Of a stretch of DNA of 64,000 nt, positions 35,255 through 44,340 are shown one piece after another; positions within the stretch are counted from its first letter, which is position 1, and every line of letters begins with the position of its first letter. Origin of the DNA: Balneolaceae bacterium (GTDB lineage Bacteria > Bacteroidota > Rhodothermia > Balneolales > Balneolaceae); the NCBI GenBank assembly GCA_034521495.1, contig JAXHMK010000012.1:31607-95606 (forward strand). Direction: 5' to 3'. Made by a program: the position numbers and the translations under genes. The notes under the pieces are model-generated. The model was not told the origin of the DNA. It saw only the letters and a list, made by a program, of their open reading frames with translations, and did no database searches.

Positions 35255-36781
35255 GTGAGTATCAAAAACACAGAAAATAATAAACATAAAGAGTGCAAAG
35301 AGGCACTCGATTTTTTTGAGAATGTTCATATTTATGATGGTTCTTTACACTACAAAAATGGTTACTGCTACTTTTTGATCAAAGATGGACTGGAAAAATT
35401 TCTGATTTTGATGAGTGAAGGGGCCAATCTCAGTGAATCTGGTTTTGAAGGAGAGATCATTGAAATTAACTCTCAAAAATTTCTCAAATGTGAATTAACA
35501 CATGAAAATGCTGAGGCATTACGTTCTACATTTAATTTTACAAACCCGGTTTTAATCGGGAAGGTGGATTCATACGGATTGGGCGATCGCCTTGGAAATG
35601 CCGGGGCGGCTCATCTGCAAGCTATTCGGAACACGAGATTCAAACCGGTTCTTGCCCAGCAATCGATTCGCGAACTTGAACGGACTCAACGTACCGGCGA
35701 AGATGTGATGGATGCCGCAAGTTGGGCGGTATTCCGGGAAGGATACAGGGATGGTTTTGGAGCCGACGCCGATCACCTGAAAACCACGGATGATATCGAC
35801 CGAATGGTGGAAGCTGGTTTTACGATGTTTACCATCGATCCAAGCGATTATGTGGTGAATGAGGCGATGAATATGGAGATGGAGGAGCTTAGAGAAAGCT
35901 TTGATGATCTTCCATGGGATGATTTACATGCTAAACCTGAAGTTCATTTGGCTAACTATCATAAAACATTGTCGCCGTTGAGCAATGGTTCGATTTTGGA
36001 TCCTTCTGAGAAGGAGGTGCTTACCGGCATGGTGAAGTATGGGAATGTGATTGTTCACACGAAAAAAATGGCGGAATACTTGAAAGATACATACCTCGAC
36101 CATCCCGCTGAACTTGAACTTTCTGTGGATGAAACCGATCAGCCCACAACACCTTTTGAACACTATTTAATTGCGGCCGAAATGCAACGTTTGGGGATTG
36201 ATCTTGTCAGTCTGGCTCCACGATTTTGCGGCGATTTTGAAAAAGGAATTGATTTCAAAGGAGACCTGGATCAGTTTAAGGAGGAATATGAACTACATCT
36301 TGCAATAGCTGAGAAGTTTGGCGGTTACAAATTGAGTATCCATTCCGGAAGTGACAAATTTGATGTGTATGAAGCGATCGGTTCGCTGAATTCCGGATCT
36401 GTTCATGTAAAAACCGCGGGAACAAGTTACCTCGAAGCTTTGCGGACGATAGCAGAAGTATCCCCCCATCTTTTCAGGGATATTCTGAAGTTTTCCCTCA
36501 CCCGGTTTGAAGAAGATAAGAAAACCTATCACATTTCAGCTGATGTTGAGCAAATTCCAGATCCGGATAACCTGGAAGATGGTGAGTTGGTTCGGCTTTT
36601 GGATGATAACCATACACGCCAGGTTCTGCATGTGGCATATGGTTCAGTTTTGGCTGGATCCGCCTCAGAAGAAAACAGATTTAAAGATCGATTGATGAAA
36701 TCGCTTGCTGAGCATGAAGATATTTATGAAAGAAATTTGGAAAAACATTTCATTAAACATTTAAAACCTTTTAATCAGTAA
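35255..36781 (+). CDS. uxaE: Tagaturonate epimerase (UxaE family)
   Basis: 508 aa from a GTG start 17 nt after dctM. I recognise the UxaE family from FTNPVLIGKVDSYGLGDRLGNAGAAHLQAIR, ASWAVFREGYRDGFGADADHLKT, ETDQPTTPFEHYLIAAE, LAPRFCGDFEKGIDF and KLSIHSGSDKFDVYEAIG. UxaE interconverts D-tagaturonate and D-fructuronate, letting galacturonate enter the glucuronate branch. That fits the absence here of uxaB and uxaA and the presence of uxaC, a fructuronate-reductase-like SDR and uxuA. Earlier annotations often call it hypothetical. Confidence 0.9.
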   Translation: MSIKNTENNKHKECKEALDFFENVHIYDGSLHYKNGYCYFLIKDGLEKFLILMSEGANLSESGFEGEIIEINSQKFLKCELTHENAEALRSTFNFTNPVLIGKVDSYGLGDRLGNAGAAHLQAIRNTRFKPVLAQQSIRELERTQRTGEDVMDAASWAVFREGYRDGFGADADHLKTTDDIDRMVEAGFTMFTIDPSDYVVNEAMNMEMEELRESFDDLPWDDLHAKPEVHLANYHKTLSPLSNGSILDPSEKEVLTGMVKYGNVIVHTKKMAEYLKDTYLDHPAELELSVDETDQPTTPFEHYLIAAEMQRLGIDLVSLAPRFCGDFEKGIDFKGDLDQFKEEYELHLAIAEKFGGYKLSIHSGSDKFDVYEAIGSLNSGSVHVKTAGTSYLEALRTIAEVSPHLFRDILKFSLTRFEEDKKTYHISADVEQIPDPDNLEDGELVRLLDDNHTRQVLHVAYGSVLAGSASEENRFKDRLMKSLAEHEDIYERNLEKHFIKHLKPFNQ

Positions 36782-36785
36782 AAAA

Positions 36786-37568
36786 ATGAGCTACGTAAAT
36801 AATCTATTTAATCTTGAAGGAAAAGTGGCTGCTGTTATTGGCGGAAGTGGAGTGTTGGGCGGGCATATGGCCCAGGCACTTTCGGAAGCCGGTGCTAAAA
36901 CAGCTGTCTTATATGGAAGTAGTAAAGACGATGCAGAAGAACGAGCTGAAGAAATTGAAAATGCAGGCGGAACAGCCATGATTGCTAAATCAGATGTTCG
37001 AAATGAATCATCTCTCAAAGAGGCCTTTAAAAAAATTAATGATGAATGGGGCAGAATTGATATTTTGGTCAACGCACCAGGTGTAAATTCTACGACCGAT
37101 TTGATGGAGATCACCGAAGAGGAGTGGAATAAAATCCTGGATATTAACATGAAAGGAGTGTTTTTGGCGAGCCGGATTGCTGCCGATTATATGATTGATA
37201 AAGGGGAGGGCGGTAGTATCATTAATATCACATCTGCTTCATCAGAAATTCCTCTGACCCGTGTGTTTACATATAGCATTTCCAAAGCGGGAATTGATAC
37301 GATGACCCGGTATATGGCCCGCGAATGGGCTCCGCACAATATTCGGGTAAATGCCATCAAACCCGGTTTTTTCCCGGCTCAGCAAAACAAAAAAATATTA
37401 GACGATGAGAGGGTGGAGTCAATTATGAGACATACACCTGTGAAACGATTTGGTCGTCCCGAGGAGCTATCCGGTACGGTAATTTGGCTTGCATCAGAGA
37501 AAGCAGCATCATTTGTTACCGGGGCCATTATAGCCGTTGATGGCGGTTTTACGGCGATGTCAATTTAA
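36786..37568 (+). CDS. SDR oxidoreductase, likely fructuronate reductase (mannonate oxidoreductase)
   Basis: 260 aa. Classical SDR: GGSGVLGGHMAQALSEAGA, NAPGVN, the Ser of NITSASSEIP, catalytic YSISK, and a C-terminal GAIIAVDGGF. The GGSGVLG glycine motif and the position between uxaE and kdgA match the SDR-type D-mannonate oxidoreductase (the YjmF/UxuB type of Bacillus), which reduces fructuronate to mannonate. It is not the large mannitol-dehydrogenase-type UxuB of E. coli. KduD-like 2-keto-3-deoxygluconate dehydrogenase is the main alternative. It starts 4 nt after uxaE. Confidence 0.85.
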   Translation: MSYVNNLFNLEGKVAAVIGGSGVLGGHMAQALSEAGAKTAVLYGSSKDDAEERAEEIENAGGTAMIAKSDVRNESSLKEAFKKINDEWGRIDILVNAPGVNSTTDLMEITEEEWNKILDINMKGVFLASRIAADYMIDKGEGGSIINITSASSEIPLTRVFTYSISKAGIDTMTRYMAREWAPHNIRVNAIKPGFFPAQQNKKILDDERVESIMRHTPVKRFGRPEELSGTVIWLASEKAASFVTGAIIAVDGGFTAMSI

Positions 37569-37586
37569 ATCAAAAAAAGTCATACA

Positions 37587-38225
37587 GTGAACAGAAAAGA
37601 GATTTTATCAACCATAGAGAAGCAGAAGGCAGTTGCAGTGATTCGATTGCCCGATTCGAATTTATATGAACCGGTTGCCGAAGCGATATATGAGGGCGGA
37701 ATTCGGGTTTCCGAAATTACAATGACAGTTCCTAACGCCTTAGAATTAATCAAAAAAGCAGTAGCAAACAGTCCTGATGATGCGATTATTGGCGTGGGTT
37801 CTGTTACGAATGCCGAAATGACAGAGCAGGCTGTGGAAGCGGGAGCCAAGTTTGTAGTCAGCCCTATTATGACGAAAGAGATTATTGACAAAGCGAATGA
37901 ATTGGATGTACCTGTAATGCCCGGTGCATTCACTCCCACAGAAATTCAGCAGGCATGGGATTGGGGGGCTGATATCATTAAAGTATTTCCTGCAAATATT
38001 CTTGGAATGGACTTTTTTAAAGCTGTAAAAGCACCACTTCCTCACCTCAAATTGATGCCAACCGGCGGAGTTTCTCTCACGAATGGTGGTGAATGGATTA
38101 AAGCAGGGGCTTGTGCTGTGGGAGTTGGAAGTGCAATTTTAAACAAAGAAGCAATTAAGCGCGGAGATTTCGATACCATTAAAAACAATGCAAAAATTTT
38201 ACTTTCAAATTTAGGAGTTGAATAG
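37587..38225 (+). CDS. kdgA: KDPG/KHG aldolase
   Basis: 212 aa from a GTG start (no nearer ATG). TIM-barrel class I aldolase. The catalytic Glu region is GGIRVSEITMTVPNALELI. GVGSVTNAEMTEQAVEAGAKFVVSP follows, then the Schiff-base Lys132 in IIKVFPANILG and the phosphate-binding PTGGVSLTNGGEWIKAGACAVGVGSA. It cleaves 2-keto-3-deoxy-6-phosphogluconate to pyruvate and glyceraldehyde-3-phosphate, the last step of the uronate route. 18 nt after the SDR gene and 6 nt before kdgK. Confidence 0.96.
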   Translation: MNRKEILSTIEKQKAVAVIRLPDSNLYEPVAEAIYEGGIRVSEITMTVPNALELIKKAVANSPDDAIIGVGSVTNAEMTEQAVEAGAKFVVSPIMTKEIIDKANELDVPVMPGAFTPTEIQQAWDWGADIIKVFPANILGMDFFKAVKAPLPHLKLMPTGGVSLTNGGEWIKAGACAVGVGSAILNKEAIKRGDFDTIKNNAKILLSNLGVE

Positions 38226-38231
38226 GTTATT

Positions 38232-39263
38232 ATGGGACAGATTATAACTTTTGGAGAGATTATGCTTCGGCTTTCAACACCGGAACATTCAAGAATTTTA
38301 CAAACTGATATATTTGAAGCACGATATGCAGGAGGCGAAGCAAATGTAGCTGTATCATTGGCGATGTTTGGTCACCAGGCTCATTTTGTAACTCGGTTGC
38401 CTGAAAATGAAGTAGGCGAGGCAGCGCTTCAATCGGTTCGAAGATATGGCGTGAACACCGATTACATTATACGTGGCGGAGATCGTTTGGGTATCTATTT
38501 CCTGGAAAGTGGTGCAAGTCAGCGCCCTTCGAAAGTGATTTATGATCGCGCGGATTCTGCTGTCAGCCAGATGACATCAAATATGGTAGACTGGGATGAA
38601 ATATTTGCTGGGAAAGACTGGTTCCACTGGACCGGAATTACACCAGCACTGGGAGAAAAACCCCGGGATGCAGTTGTTGAGGCGTGCAAGGCTGCGAAAA
38701 AAGCGGGAGTAACCGTAAGCTGTGATCTCAATTTTCGGTCTAAACTCTGGACGGAAGAGGAAGCACAGGCAACCATGAATCCTTTAATGGAATATGTGGA
38801 TGTCTGCATTGCGAATGAGGAAGATGCACAAAAAAGTCTCGGTTTTGAAGCAGGAGATACCGATGTAGAAGGTGCCGAACTGGACGATGAAGGATATTCG
38901 ACACTGGCACGATCCCTCAAAAAAGAGTATGGATTTGATACTGTGGCGATCACGCTCAGAGAAAGTTTTTCTGCCAGCATGAATGGCTGGAGTGCGATGC
39001 TTCATGATGATAAAGATTGCAAAGATCCGGTTCGGTCCACCCGCTATGAAATTGATATTGTGGATCGTGTGGGCGGTGGCGACTCTTTTGCCGCAGGTTT
39101 GATTCACGGGCTACTAACCAAAGAGAATACCGAAGATGCGCTTGAATTTGCGGTGGCCTCCTCATGTCTGAAGCATTCTATCCCCGGAGATTTTAACCTA
39201 TCGAGTGAAGAGGAAGTGGAAAAACTGGTGAAAAGCGGTGGTTCCGGACGTGTTGAACGATAA
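38232..39263 (+). CDS. kdgK: 2-keto-3-deoxygluconate kinase
   Basis: 343 aa PfkB-family sugar kinase. N-terminal GEIMLRLSTPEHSRILQ and ARYAGGEANVAVSLAMFG carry the substrate-binding signature. The ATP/anion-hole motif with the catalytic Asp is DRVGGGDSFAAGLIHGLL. It phosphorylates KDG made by UxuA to KDPG for KdgA. Last gene of the tight dctP-to-kdgK run, followed by palindromes at 39276-39358. Confidence 0.95.
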   Translation: MGQIITFGEIMLRLSTPEHSRILQTDIFEARYAGGEANVAVSLAMFGHQAHFVTRLPENEVGEAALQSVRRYGVNTDYIIRGGDRLGIYFLESGASQRPSKVIYDRADSAVSQMTSNMVDWDEIFAGKDWFHWTGITPALGEKPRDAVVEACKAAKKAGVTVSCDLNFRSKLWTEEEAQATMNPLMEYVDVCIANEEDAQKSLGFEAGDTDVEGAELDDEGYSTLARSLKKEYGFDTVAITLRESFSASMNGWSAMLHDDKDCKDPVRSTRYEIDIVDRVGGGDSFAAGLIHGLLTKENTEDALEFAVASSCLKHSIPGDFNLSSEEEVEKLVKSGGSGRVER

Positions 39264-39275
39264 ACAACAGAGAAC

Positions 39276-39400
39276 CTGCGAGAGTCCGACAGGTCCTCGC
39301 AGAGTTCGGAATTATGATCAATTGACTCTGTCAGGAGTTATTGCACTCTGACAGGTCACAAAAAATATTTCAATGATAGCGCGAGCGTCTCGCTCGTGCT
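39276..39400. repeat. Cluster of palindromes between kdgK and uxaC
   Basis: Stem CTGCGAG/CTCGCAG (39276-39302), repeated CTGACAGG/CTGTCAGG motifs up to 39358, and a second hairpin AGCGCGAGCG-TCT-CGCTCGTGCT (39378-39400) ending 17 nt before the uxaC ATG. They may end the kdgK transcript or hold RNA together between kdgK and uxaC. Confidence 0.45.
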
Positions 39401-39416
39401 CAAAAGTTAGGTTTTC

Positions 39417-40826
39417 ATGTCACAATCCTTTATCCATAACAATTTTCTGTTGCAAAGCCAGGCGGCGCAAGATCTCTATCACCATTATGCCGCTCATCAG
39501 CCGATCATCGATTATCACTGTCACCTTCCGCCCCAAGAGATATCTGAAGATATCAATTTCAGAAATCTAACCCACATCTGGCTGGATGGCGATCACTACA
39601 AATGGCGGGCACTCCGAACTTGTGGCGTTGATGAAACCTTCATTACAGGTGATGCATCCGACAAAGAGAAATTCCTGAAATGGGCGGAGACGGTTCCGAA
39701 GACGATCAAAAATCCGCTTTACCATTGGACACAGATGGAACTGAAAAATCCGTTCGGGATTACTCGCTTGCTAAATGGTGAATCTGCCGAATCAATCTGG
39801 GAGGAGTGTAACGAGATGCTTCAAAAACCGGATTTTTCCACCAGGGGACTTCTGAAGCGAAATAAAGTAAAAGTAGTGGCGACGACCGATGATCCCACGG
39901 ACAACCTCGAATATCATAAAAAAATGAAAGAGGAGGGAGCTGTCGGATTCAAAATGGTTCCCACATTCCGACCTGACCGGGGAATGCAGATTGAAAACGG
40001 ATCGGAGTTTACAGCATGGGTTGAGAAACTTGGACAGGCTGCCGATCAATCAATTTCTACATTTCAGGACTTTTTAGATGCACTGAATAGCCGACACGAT
40101 CTGTTTCATGAACTTGGTTGCCGGGCCTCAGATCATGGGGCTGCTGAACCGTTTTCAGAGCCTTTTACTGATAAACAACTTGAGCAGATCTTTACAAAAG
40201 TGATGGGAGGAGGTTCAGCAACAGAAGGGGAGAGCCGGATATTCAAATCGGCATTTCTATATTATTGCGGGTTGATGGATCATGAAAAAGAGTGGGTGTT
40301 TCAGCTGCATGTCGGGGCACTTCGAAATAATAGCTCCCGAAAAATGAAAAATCTGGGACCGGATACCGGGTTCGATTCTATCGGCGATTTTGAGATGGCG
40401 CGACCACTTTCAAGATTGTTAGATCGCCTGGATGCCGAGGATAAACTGCCGAGAGTATCTCTGTATAACAACAACCCAAGAGATAATGAACTGTTTGCTA
40501 CGATGATCGGAAATTTCCAGGACGGAACCATTCCGGGAAAATTACAACACGGGCCGCCATGGTGGTTTATGGATCAGAAAGATGGAATTGAACGGCAGGT
40601 TGAATCCCTTTCAAATATGGGGGTTTTGAGTGAGTTTATCGGAATGACAACCGACTCCAGGAGCTTTCTCTCTTATTCGCGACACGACTATTTCCGGCGC
40701 GTGATCTGCAATATTCTTGGAGATGATATGGAGAAAGGATTGATTCCTGATGATATGGAACTGATTGGTGGAATTGTGGAGAAGATTTGTTATCAGAATG
40801 CAGCGGATTTCTTTCGATTTGAATAG
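39417..40826 (+). CDS. uxaC: Glucuronate/galacturonate isomerase
   Basis: 469 aa, the standard UxaC length. Amidohydrolase-fold uronate isomerase with the metal-binding start IIDYHCHLPPQEI, HIWLDGDHYKWRALR, KVVATTDDPTDNLEYH, HDLFHELGCRASDHG, WVFQLHVGALRNNSS and GMTTDSRSFLSYSRHDYFRR near the end. It converts D-glucuronate to D-fructuronate and D-galacturonate to D-tagaturonate, the entry step of the pathway. Same strand as the kdg genes, 153 nt downstream of kdgK. Confidence 0.97.
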   Translation: MSQSFIHNNFLLQSQAAQDLYHHYAAHQPIIDYHCHLPPQEISEDINFRNLTHIWLDGDHYKWRALRTCGVDETFITGDASDKEKFLKWAETVPKTIKNPLYHWTQMELKNPFGITRLLNGESAESIWEECNEMLQKPDFSTRGLLKRNKVKVVATTDDPTDNLEYHKKMKEEGAVGFKMVPTFRPDRGMQIENGSEFTAWVEKLGQAADQSISTFQDFLDALNSRHDLFHELGCRASDHGAAEPFSEPFTDKQLEQIFTKVMGGGSATEGESRIFKSAFLYYCGLMDHEKEWVFQLHVGALRNNSSRKMKNLGPDTGFDSIGDFEMARPLSRLLDRLDAEDKLPRVSLYNNNPRDNELFATMIGNFQDGTIPGKLQHGPPWWFMDQKDGIERQVESLSNMGVLSEFIGMTTDSRSFLSYSRHDYFRRVICNILGDDMEKGLIPDDMELIGGIVEKICYQNAADFFRFE

Positions 40827-40932
40827 ATCTGAATCATCGGATAAGTAAATAAGGTGTGAATGAGTTAAACCACTCAAATTCTCATTCGTTGAATATGGAA
40901 TAGCAAAAGTATTTTATTTTTATATTTTAAAG

Positions 40933-40942
40933 TAACCGGTTA
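40933..40942. promoter_or_regulatory. AACCGG operator site 2 (upstream of Gfo/Idh gene)
   Basis: TAACCGGTTA, in the context AAAGTAACCGGTTAAGTAA, lies 57 nt before the Gfo/Idh ATG at 41000. It aligns over about 16 bases with the reverse complement of the site at 32414 (AAAGTTACCGGTTAAGT) and with the site at 44341. Confidence 0.65.
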
Positions 40943-40999
40943 AGTAACGGTATTGTAAACTCGATTGTTTTTTAACTGTCACCATAAATCCATCAAACC

Positions 41000-42427
41000 A
41001 TGAAAAAGGACAAATACACACGAAAACAATTTATTAAATCAACCGGAGCTGCAGTAGGAGGAGCTCTGTTTGCAGGCCCTGCCTTTTCTCGGGCAGCAGG
41101 CAACAATCATTTATTTAATAAAAGAAGAGTGGTTCTTGTGGGGACTGGAATTCGTGGAATTACATTCTGGGGACGCCGTTTGCAAGAGAGATATAATGAT
41201 GTGATTGAATTTGTTGGATTGTGTGATATCAATCCCGGACGGTTGGATTATGGAAAAGGGTTTATTGGCGCCGAATGCCCCACATTCACAGATTTTGATG
41301 AGATGATGGACACAACGAATCCGGATCTTTTGATTGTAACCACCGTGGATGCGACGCATCATCAGTTCATCATAAAAGGACTTCAGAGAAATATTGATGT
41401 AATTACCGAGAAACCGATGACAACGGATGAATTCAAGTGCCAGGCCATTTTGGATGCAGAGAAAGAATCGGATGGCGAGTTGATTGTTGGATTTAACTAC
41501 CGGTACAGTCCGCATCACACAAGAATTAAGGAGTTGTTGATGAATCAACGGGTTGGTAAAATTACTTCGGTGGATTTTCATTGGTACCTGAATGTGTATC
41601 ACGGAGCGTCCTATTTTCGGCGATGGCACGGTATTGAAGCGAGTGGTGGAACGCTTTTGGTGCACAAGGCCACTCACCACTTCGACCTGCTGAATTGGTG
41701 GCTGAATTCCGATCCGGTTGAGGTGTATGCAAAAGGTTCATTGGAGCATTACGGAAGTAATAACTCCTTCAGGGGGAATAAATGTCGAACCTGTCCGCAT
41801 CAAGATCGGTGTGATTTCTATTGGGATATTACCGAGAACGATACCTACATGGATCTGTATGTGGCCAATGAACATCATGACGGCTACATCCGTGACAACT
41901 GCCTCTGGAGGCACGAGATTGATATTTATGATAAGATGTCTGTCCAGGTGAAGTATGCAAATGATGTCCAGGTGAATTATTCTCTAACCACATATTCTCC
42001 CTATGAAGGAATGAAGATCGGTTTCAATGGATTTGATGGCCGGATTGATGCATGGCATGGAATTCCCTGGAGAGAGCAGGAGAAGATCGATCAAAGTGAA
42101 CTGCATGCCCAGGAGATGTCGCAGGAAGAGATCGATGAGGCGACCGATTTCGAAGAGATTATGGTGATGGATAATTTTTCTGCGGATTATGAACATATCA
42201 AAGTAACTCAAAGCGGAGGCGGGCATGGCGGTGGCGATGAACGACTTCAAAACCAGATCTTTCGCGATACAGATGCCGACGATCCGCTAAACTTAGCCGC
42301 CGGAAGCCGGGATGGTGCAATGTCAATCCTAATTGGAATTGCTGCCCGAAATAGTATTGAATCCGGCAAACCGGTCCGGATTGAAGATTTAACTTCTCTG
42401 AAGCCGCATCCAACGAGGATGATGTAG
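41000..42427 (+). CDS. Exported Gfo/Idh/MocA-family oxidoreductase with Cys-rich insert
   Basis: 475 aa. The N-terminus YTRKQFIKSTGAAVGGALFAG is Tat-like, with Arg-Lys in place of Arg-Arg. The Rossmann fold opens with VVLVGTGIRGITFWGRRL, and NIDVITEKPM carries the EKP catalytic-lysine motif. VGFNYRYSPHHTRIKELL and HKATHHFDLLNWWL follow. A CRTCPHQDRC segment (about 259-268) looks like a metal-binding insert not found in the other three paralogues here. Operator-like site 57 nt upstream. Likely a periplasmic sugar or uronate-glycoside oxidoreductase. Confidence 0.9.
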   Translation: MKKDKYTRKQFIKSTGAAVGGALFAGPAFSRAAGNNHLFNKRRVVLVGTGIRGITFWGRRLQERYNDVIEFVGLCDINPGRLDYGKGFIGAECPTFTDFDEMMDTTNPDLLIVTTVDATHHQFIIKGLQRNIDVITEKPMTTDEFKCQAILDAEKESDGELIVGFNYRYSPHHTRIKELLMNQRVGKITSVDFHWYLNVYHGASYFRRWHGIEASGGTLLVHKATHHFDLLNWWLNSDPVEVYAKGSLEHYGSNNSFRGNKCRTCPHQDRCDFYWDITENDTYMDLYVANEHHDGYIRDNCLWRHEIDIYDKMSVQVKYANDVQVNYSLTTYSPYEGMKIGFNGFDGRIDAWHGIPWREQEKIDQSELHAQEMSQEEIDEATDFEEIMVMDNFSADYEHIKVTQSGGGHGGGDERLQNQIFRDTDADDPLNLAAGSRDGAMSILIGIAARNSIESGKPVRIEDLTSLKPHPTRMM

Positions 42428-42504
42428 AAGATTAACAAAAACAAGATATTTTGATATTTATTCGTTATGATTTAAAACATTATACACAATAAATTGTTTT
42501 AGAT

Positions 42505-42732
42505 ATGACAAGAAAAACACTCATCCGCGAAACTGTTCAGAGTATAAAAAAATTACCGGATCATAAGCTAAAAGAAGTTTCTGATTTTGTGGATTTTTTG
42601 CTCAATCAACTGGAACATGCTGAGTTAAATGATCAAATAGCTCAGGCTGCGTTTAAATCTAAAACATTTGAATTCCTTCAAGAAGAAGAGGAACTATATA
42701 GTGACGATGATTTAAAAGAATCGTATGAATAA
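42505..42732 (+). CDS. DUF2281-type antitoxin
   Basis: 75 aa. The N-terminus (TLIRETVQSIKKLPDHKLKEVSDFVDFLLNQLE) matches the DUF2281/VapB-like antitoxin pattern in which K-L-P-x-x-x-x-x-E-V-x-D-F-V-x-F-L recurs. An acidic tail (EEEELYSDDDLKESYE) would occupy the toxin. Overlaps the PemK-like toxin gene by 8 nt, the classic order antitoxin-toxin. Confidence 0.85.
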   Translation: MTRKTLIRETVQSIKKLPDHKLKEVSDFVDFLLNQLEHAELNDQIAQAAFKSKTFEFLQEEEELYSDDDLKESYE

Positions 42733-43045
42733 AGGAGATATTGTTCTTGTCCCATTTCCATTCACTGATTTAAGCAGCAAAAAGAGACGTCCAGCACTGG
42801 TTTTATTATCTGGGAATCTCGATGTGGTTCTCGCATTTATCACGACAAAACTTTTCTATGAAGAAGAATCTTCCATTGTTATTGACTCATCAGATGAGAC
42901 TGGTTTGAAAAAACAATCGTTAATCAGGCTCGATAAACTTGTAACTCTGGATAAGGAACTTGTGATTGGTAAACTGGGAGAAATAACGGATTCAAAATTA
43001 TCAGAATTAAATCAAAAAATGATTCAATTATATCGTTTGATTTAA
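42725..43045 (+). CDS. PemK/MazF-family endoribonuclease toxin
   Basis: 106 aa. MazF/PemK fold signature at the start (GDIVLVPFPFTDLSSKKRRPALVL), FITTKLF, and SLIRLDKLVTLDKELVIGKLGEIT with the conserved catalytic-region Arg/Thr neighbourhood. Members cut mRNA at short motifs. It is paired with the DUF2281-type antitoxin and sits inside the uronate locus, 22 nt from the convergent uxuA stop. Confidence 0.92.
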   Translation: MNKGDIVLVPFPFTDLSSKKRRPALVLLSGNLDVVLAFITTKLFYEEESSIVIDSSDETGLKKQSLIRLDKLVTLDKELVIGKLGEITDSKLSELNQKMIQLYRLI

Positions 43046-43067
43046 CTATTGAATCATCCAGATAACT

Positions 43068-44255
43068 TCATTTTTCTATTCCCGCTCGAATCCCCATCTC
43101 AACACCACGCAACTCAGCCAAACCTCTCATCCGTCCAATGCATGAATAACCTGGAAAGGTTTCTTTCTTCAAATCATCAAGCATTTGATGGCCGTGGTCG
43201 GGTCGCATCGGGATGTTGAGGTCTGTACGTCCTTCCTCTTTTCGCCGGTGTTGTTCCAGGATTAATGCTTTCATAACCTGAACTAAATTTCCATCACCCT
43301 CAAGATGATTGGCCTCATGAAAGGATCGTCCGGATTCATGTTTTACACTTCTGAAATGAATAAAATTAATTCGATGTCCAAGAGATTCGGCCATTTTTGG
43401 CAGATCATTATCTTGTCTGGCACCATAGGAACCTGTACAAAATGTCAGTCCATTGTAAGGTGAATCCACAGATTGAATGATTGCTTTCGCATGTTCTTCA
43501 GTGCTTACAACCCGCGGGAGCCCAAAAAGCGGAAAGGGCGGATCGTCGGGATGAATGGCCATTCGAACTCCAACCTCTTCCGCAACCGGAATGATCTCCT
43601 TCAAAAAATAGATCAGGTTGGATTGCAGATCTTCGGCTGATATTCCGTCATAGGTCTTTAACATCTTCCGAAACTCTTCATAGGAATATCCCTCTTCGGA
43701 GCCGGGAAGGCCTGCAAGAATGGTTTCGGTCAGTTTTTCAATTTCCTCATCGTCAAGATTTTCAGCATACTCTTTGGCCGCCTTTAGGGTGTCATCGTTA
43801 TATTCATTCTTTGCTCCTTTTCTTTTCAGGATAAACAGATCGAACGCAGCAAATGCAGTTTCATCGAACCTGAGGCCGGTTGATCCATCATCCATCGGAT
43901 GTTGCAGGTCTGTCCGCGTCCAGTCCAGAACCGGCATAAAATTGTAGCAGATGGTATCGATTCCACATTCACTTAAATTTCGGATCGACTCTTTATAATT
44001 CTCGATCCATTTTTGGAAATCACCTTGCTGTCGTTTTACATCTTCATGAATGGGAACACTCTCCACGACCGACCATCTGAATCCGGCATCTTCAATTTTA
44101 TTTTTGTGAGCATTGATTTCATCCACCGGCCAAACTGATCCGATCGGTATTTGATGAAGAGCACTTACAATTCCTGTGGTGCCTGTCTGTTTTATATCTT
44201 CGAGTGTGGTGGTGTCGTATGGGCCAAACCAGCGCCATGTCTGTTCAAAATGCAT
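43068..44255 (-). CDS. uxuA: Mannonate dehydratase
   Basis: 395 aa, full length. TIM-barrel UxuA family: TWRWFGPYDTTTLEDIKQTG at the start, GIDTICYNFMPVLDWTRTDL, MAIHPDDPPFPLFGLPRVVS with metal ligands, LTFCTGSYGARQDNDLP, NFIHFRSV and MRPDHGHQML. It dehydrates D-mannonate to 2-keto-3-deoxygluconate, joining the SDR reductase to KdgK. Encoded on the opposite strand from the rest of the locus, divergent from a Gfo/Idh gene with the shared palindrome 44341-44354 between them. Confidence 0.97.
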   Translation of the reverse strand: MHFEQTWRWFGPYDTTTLEDIKQTGTTGIVSALHQIPIGSVWPVDEINAHKNKIEDAGFRWSVVESVPIHEDVKRQQGDFQKWIENYKESIRNLSECGIDTICYNFMPVLDWTRTDLQHPMDDGSTGLRFDETAFAAFDLFILKRKGAKNEYNDDTLKAAKEYAENLDDEEIEKLTETILAGLPGSEEGYSYEEFRKMLKTYDGISAEDLQSNLIYFLKEIIPVAEEVGVRMAIHPDDPPFPLFGLPRVVSTEEHAKAIIQSVDSPYNGLTFCTGSYGARQDNDLPKMAESLGHRINFIHFRSVKHESGRSFHEANHLEGDGNLVQVMKALILEQHRRKEEGRTDLNIPMRPDHGHQMLDDLKKETFPGYSCIGRMRGLAELRGVEMGIRAGIEK

Positions 44256-44340
44256 TATAATTTGTAAATGTTTTTAAGAAAAAATTCAGGTTTTAATTTT
44301 GCTTCTTGACCGTTCCGTTTCGGTTCATTAGATTGAAGTC

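Noticed and set aside
36786..37568. KduD (2-dehydro-3-deoxy-D-gluconate 5-dehydrogenase)
   Set aside because: No KduI partner is in the locus, and the pathway otherwise lacks a fructuronate reductase. The GGSGVLG motif also fits the SDR mannonate oxidoreductase better.
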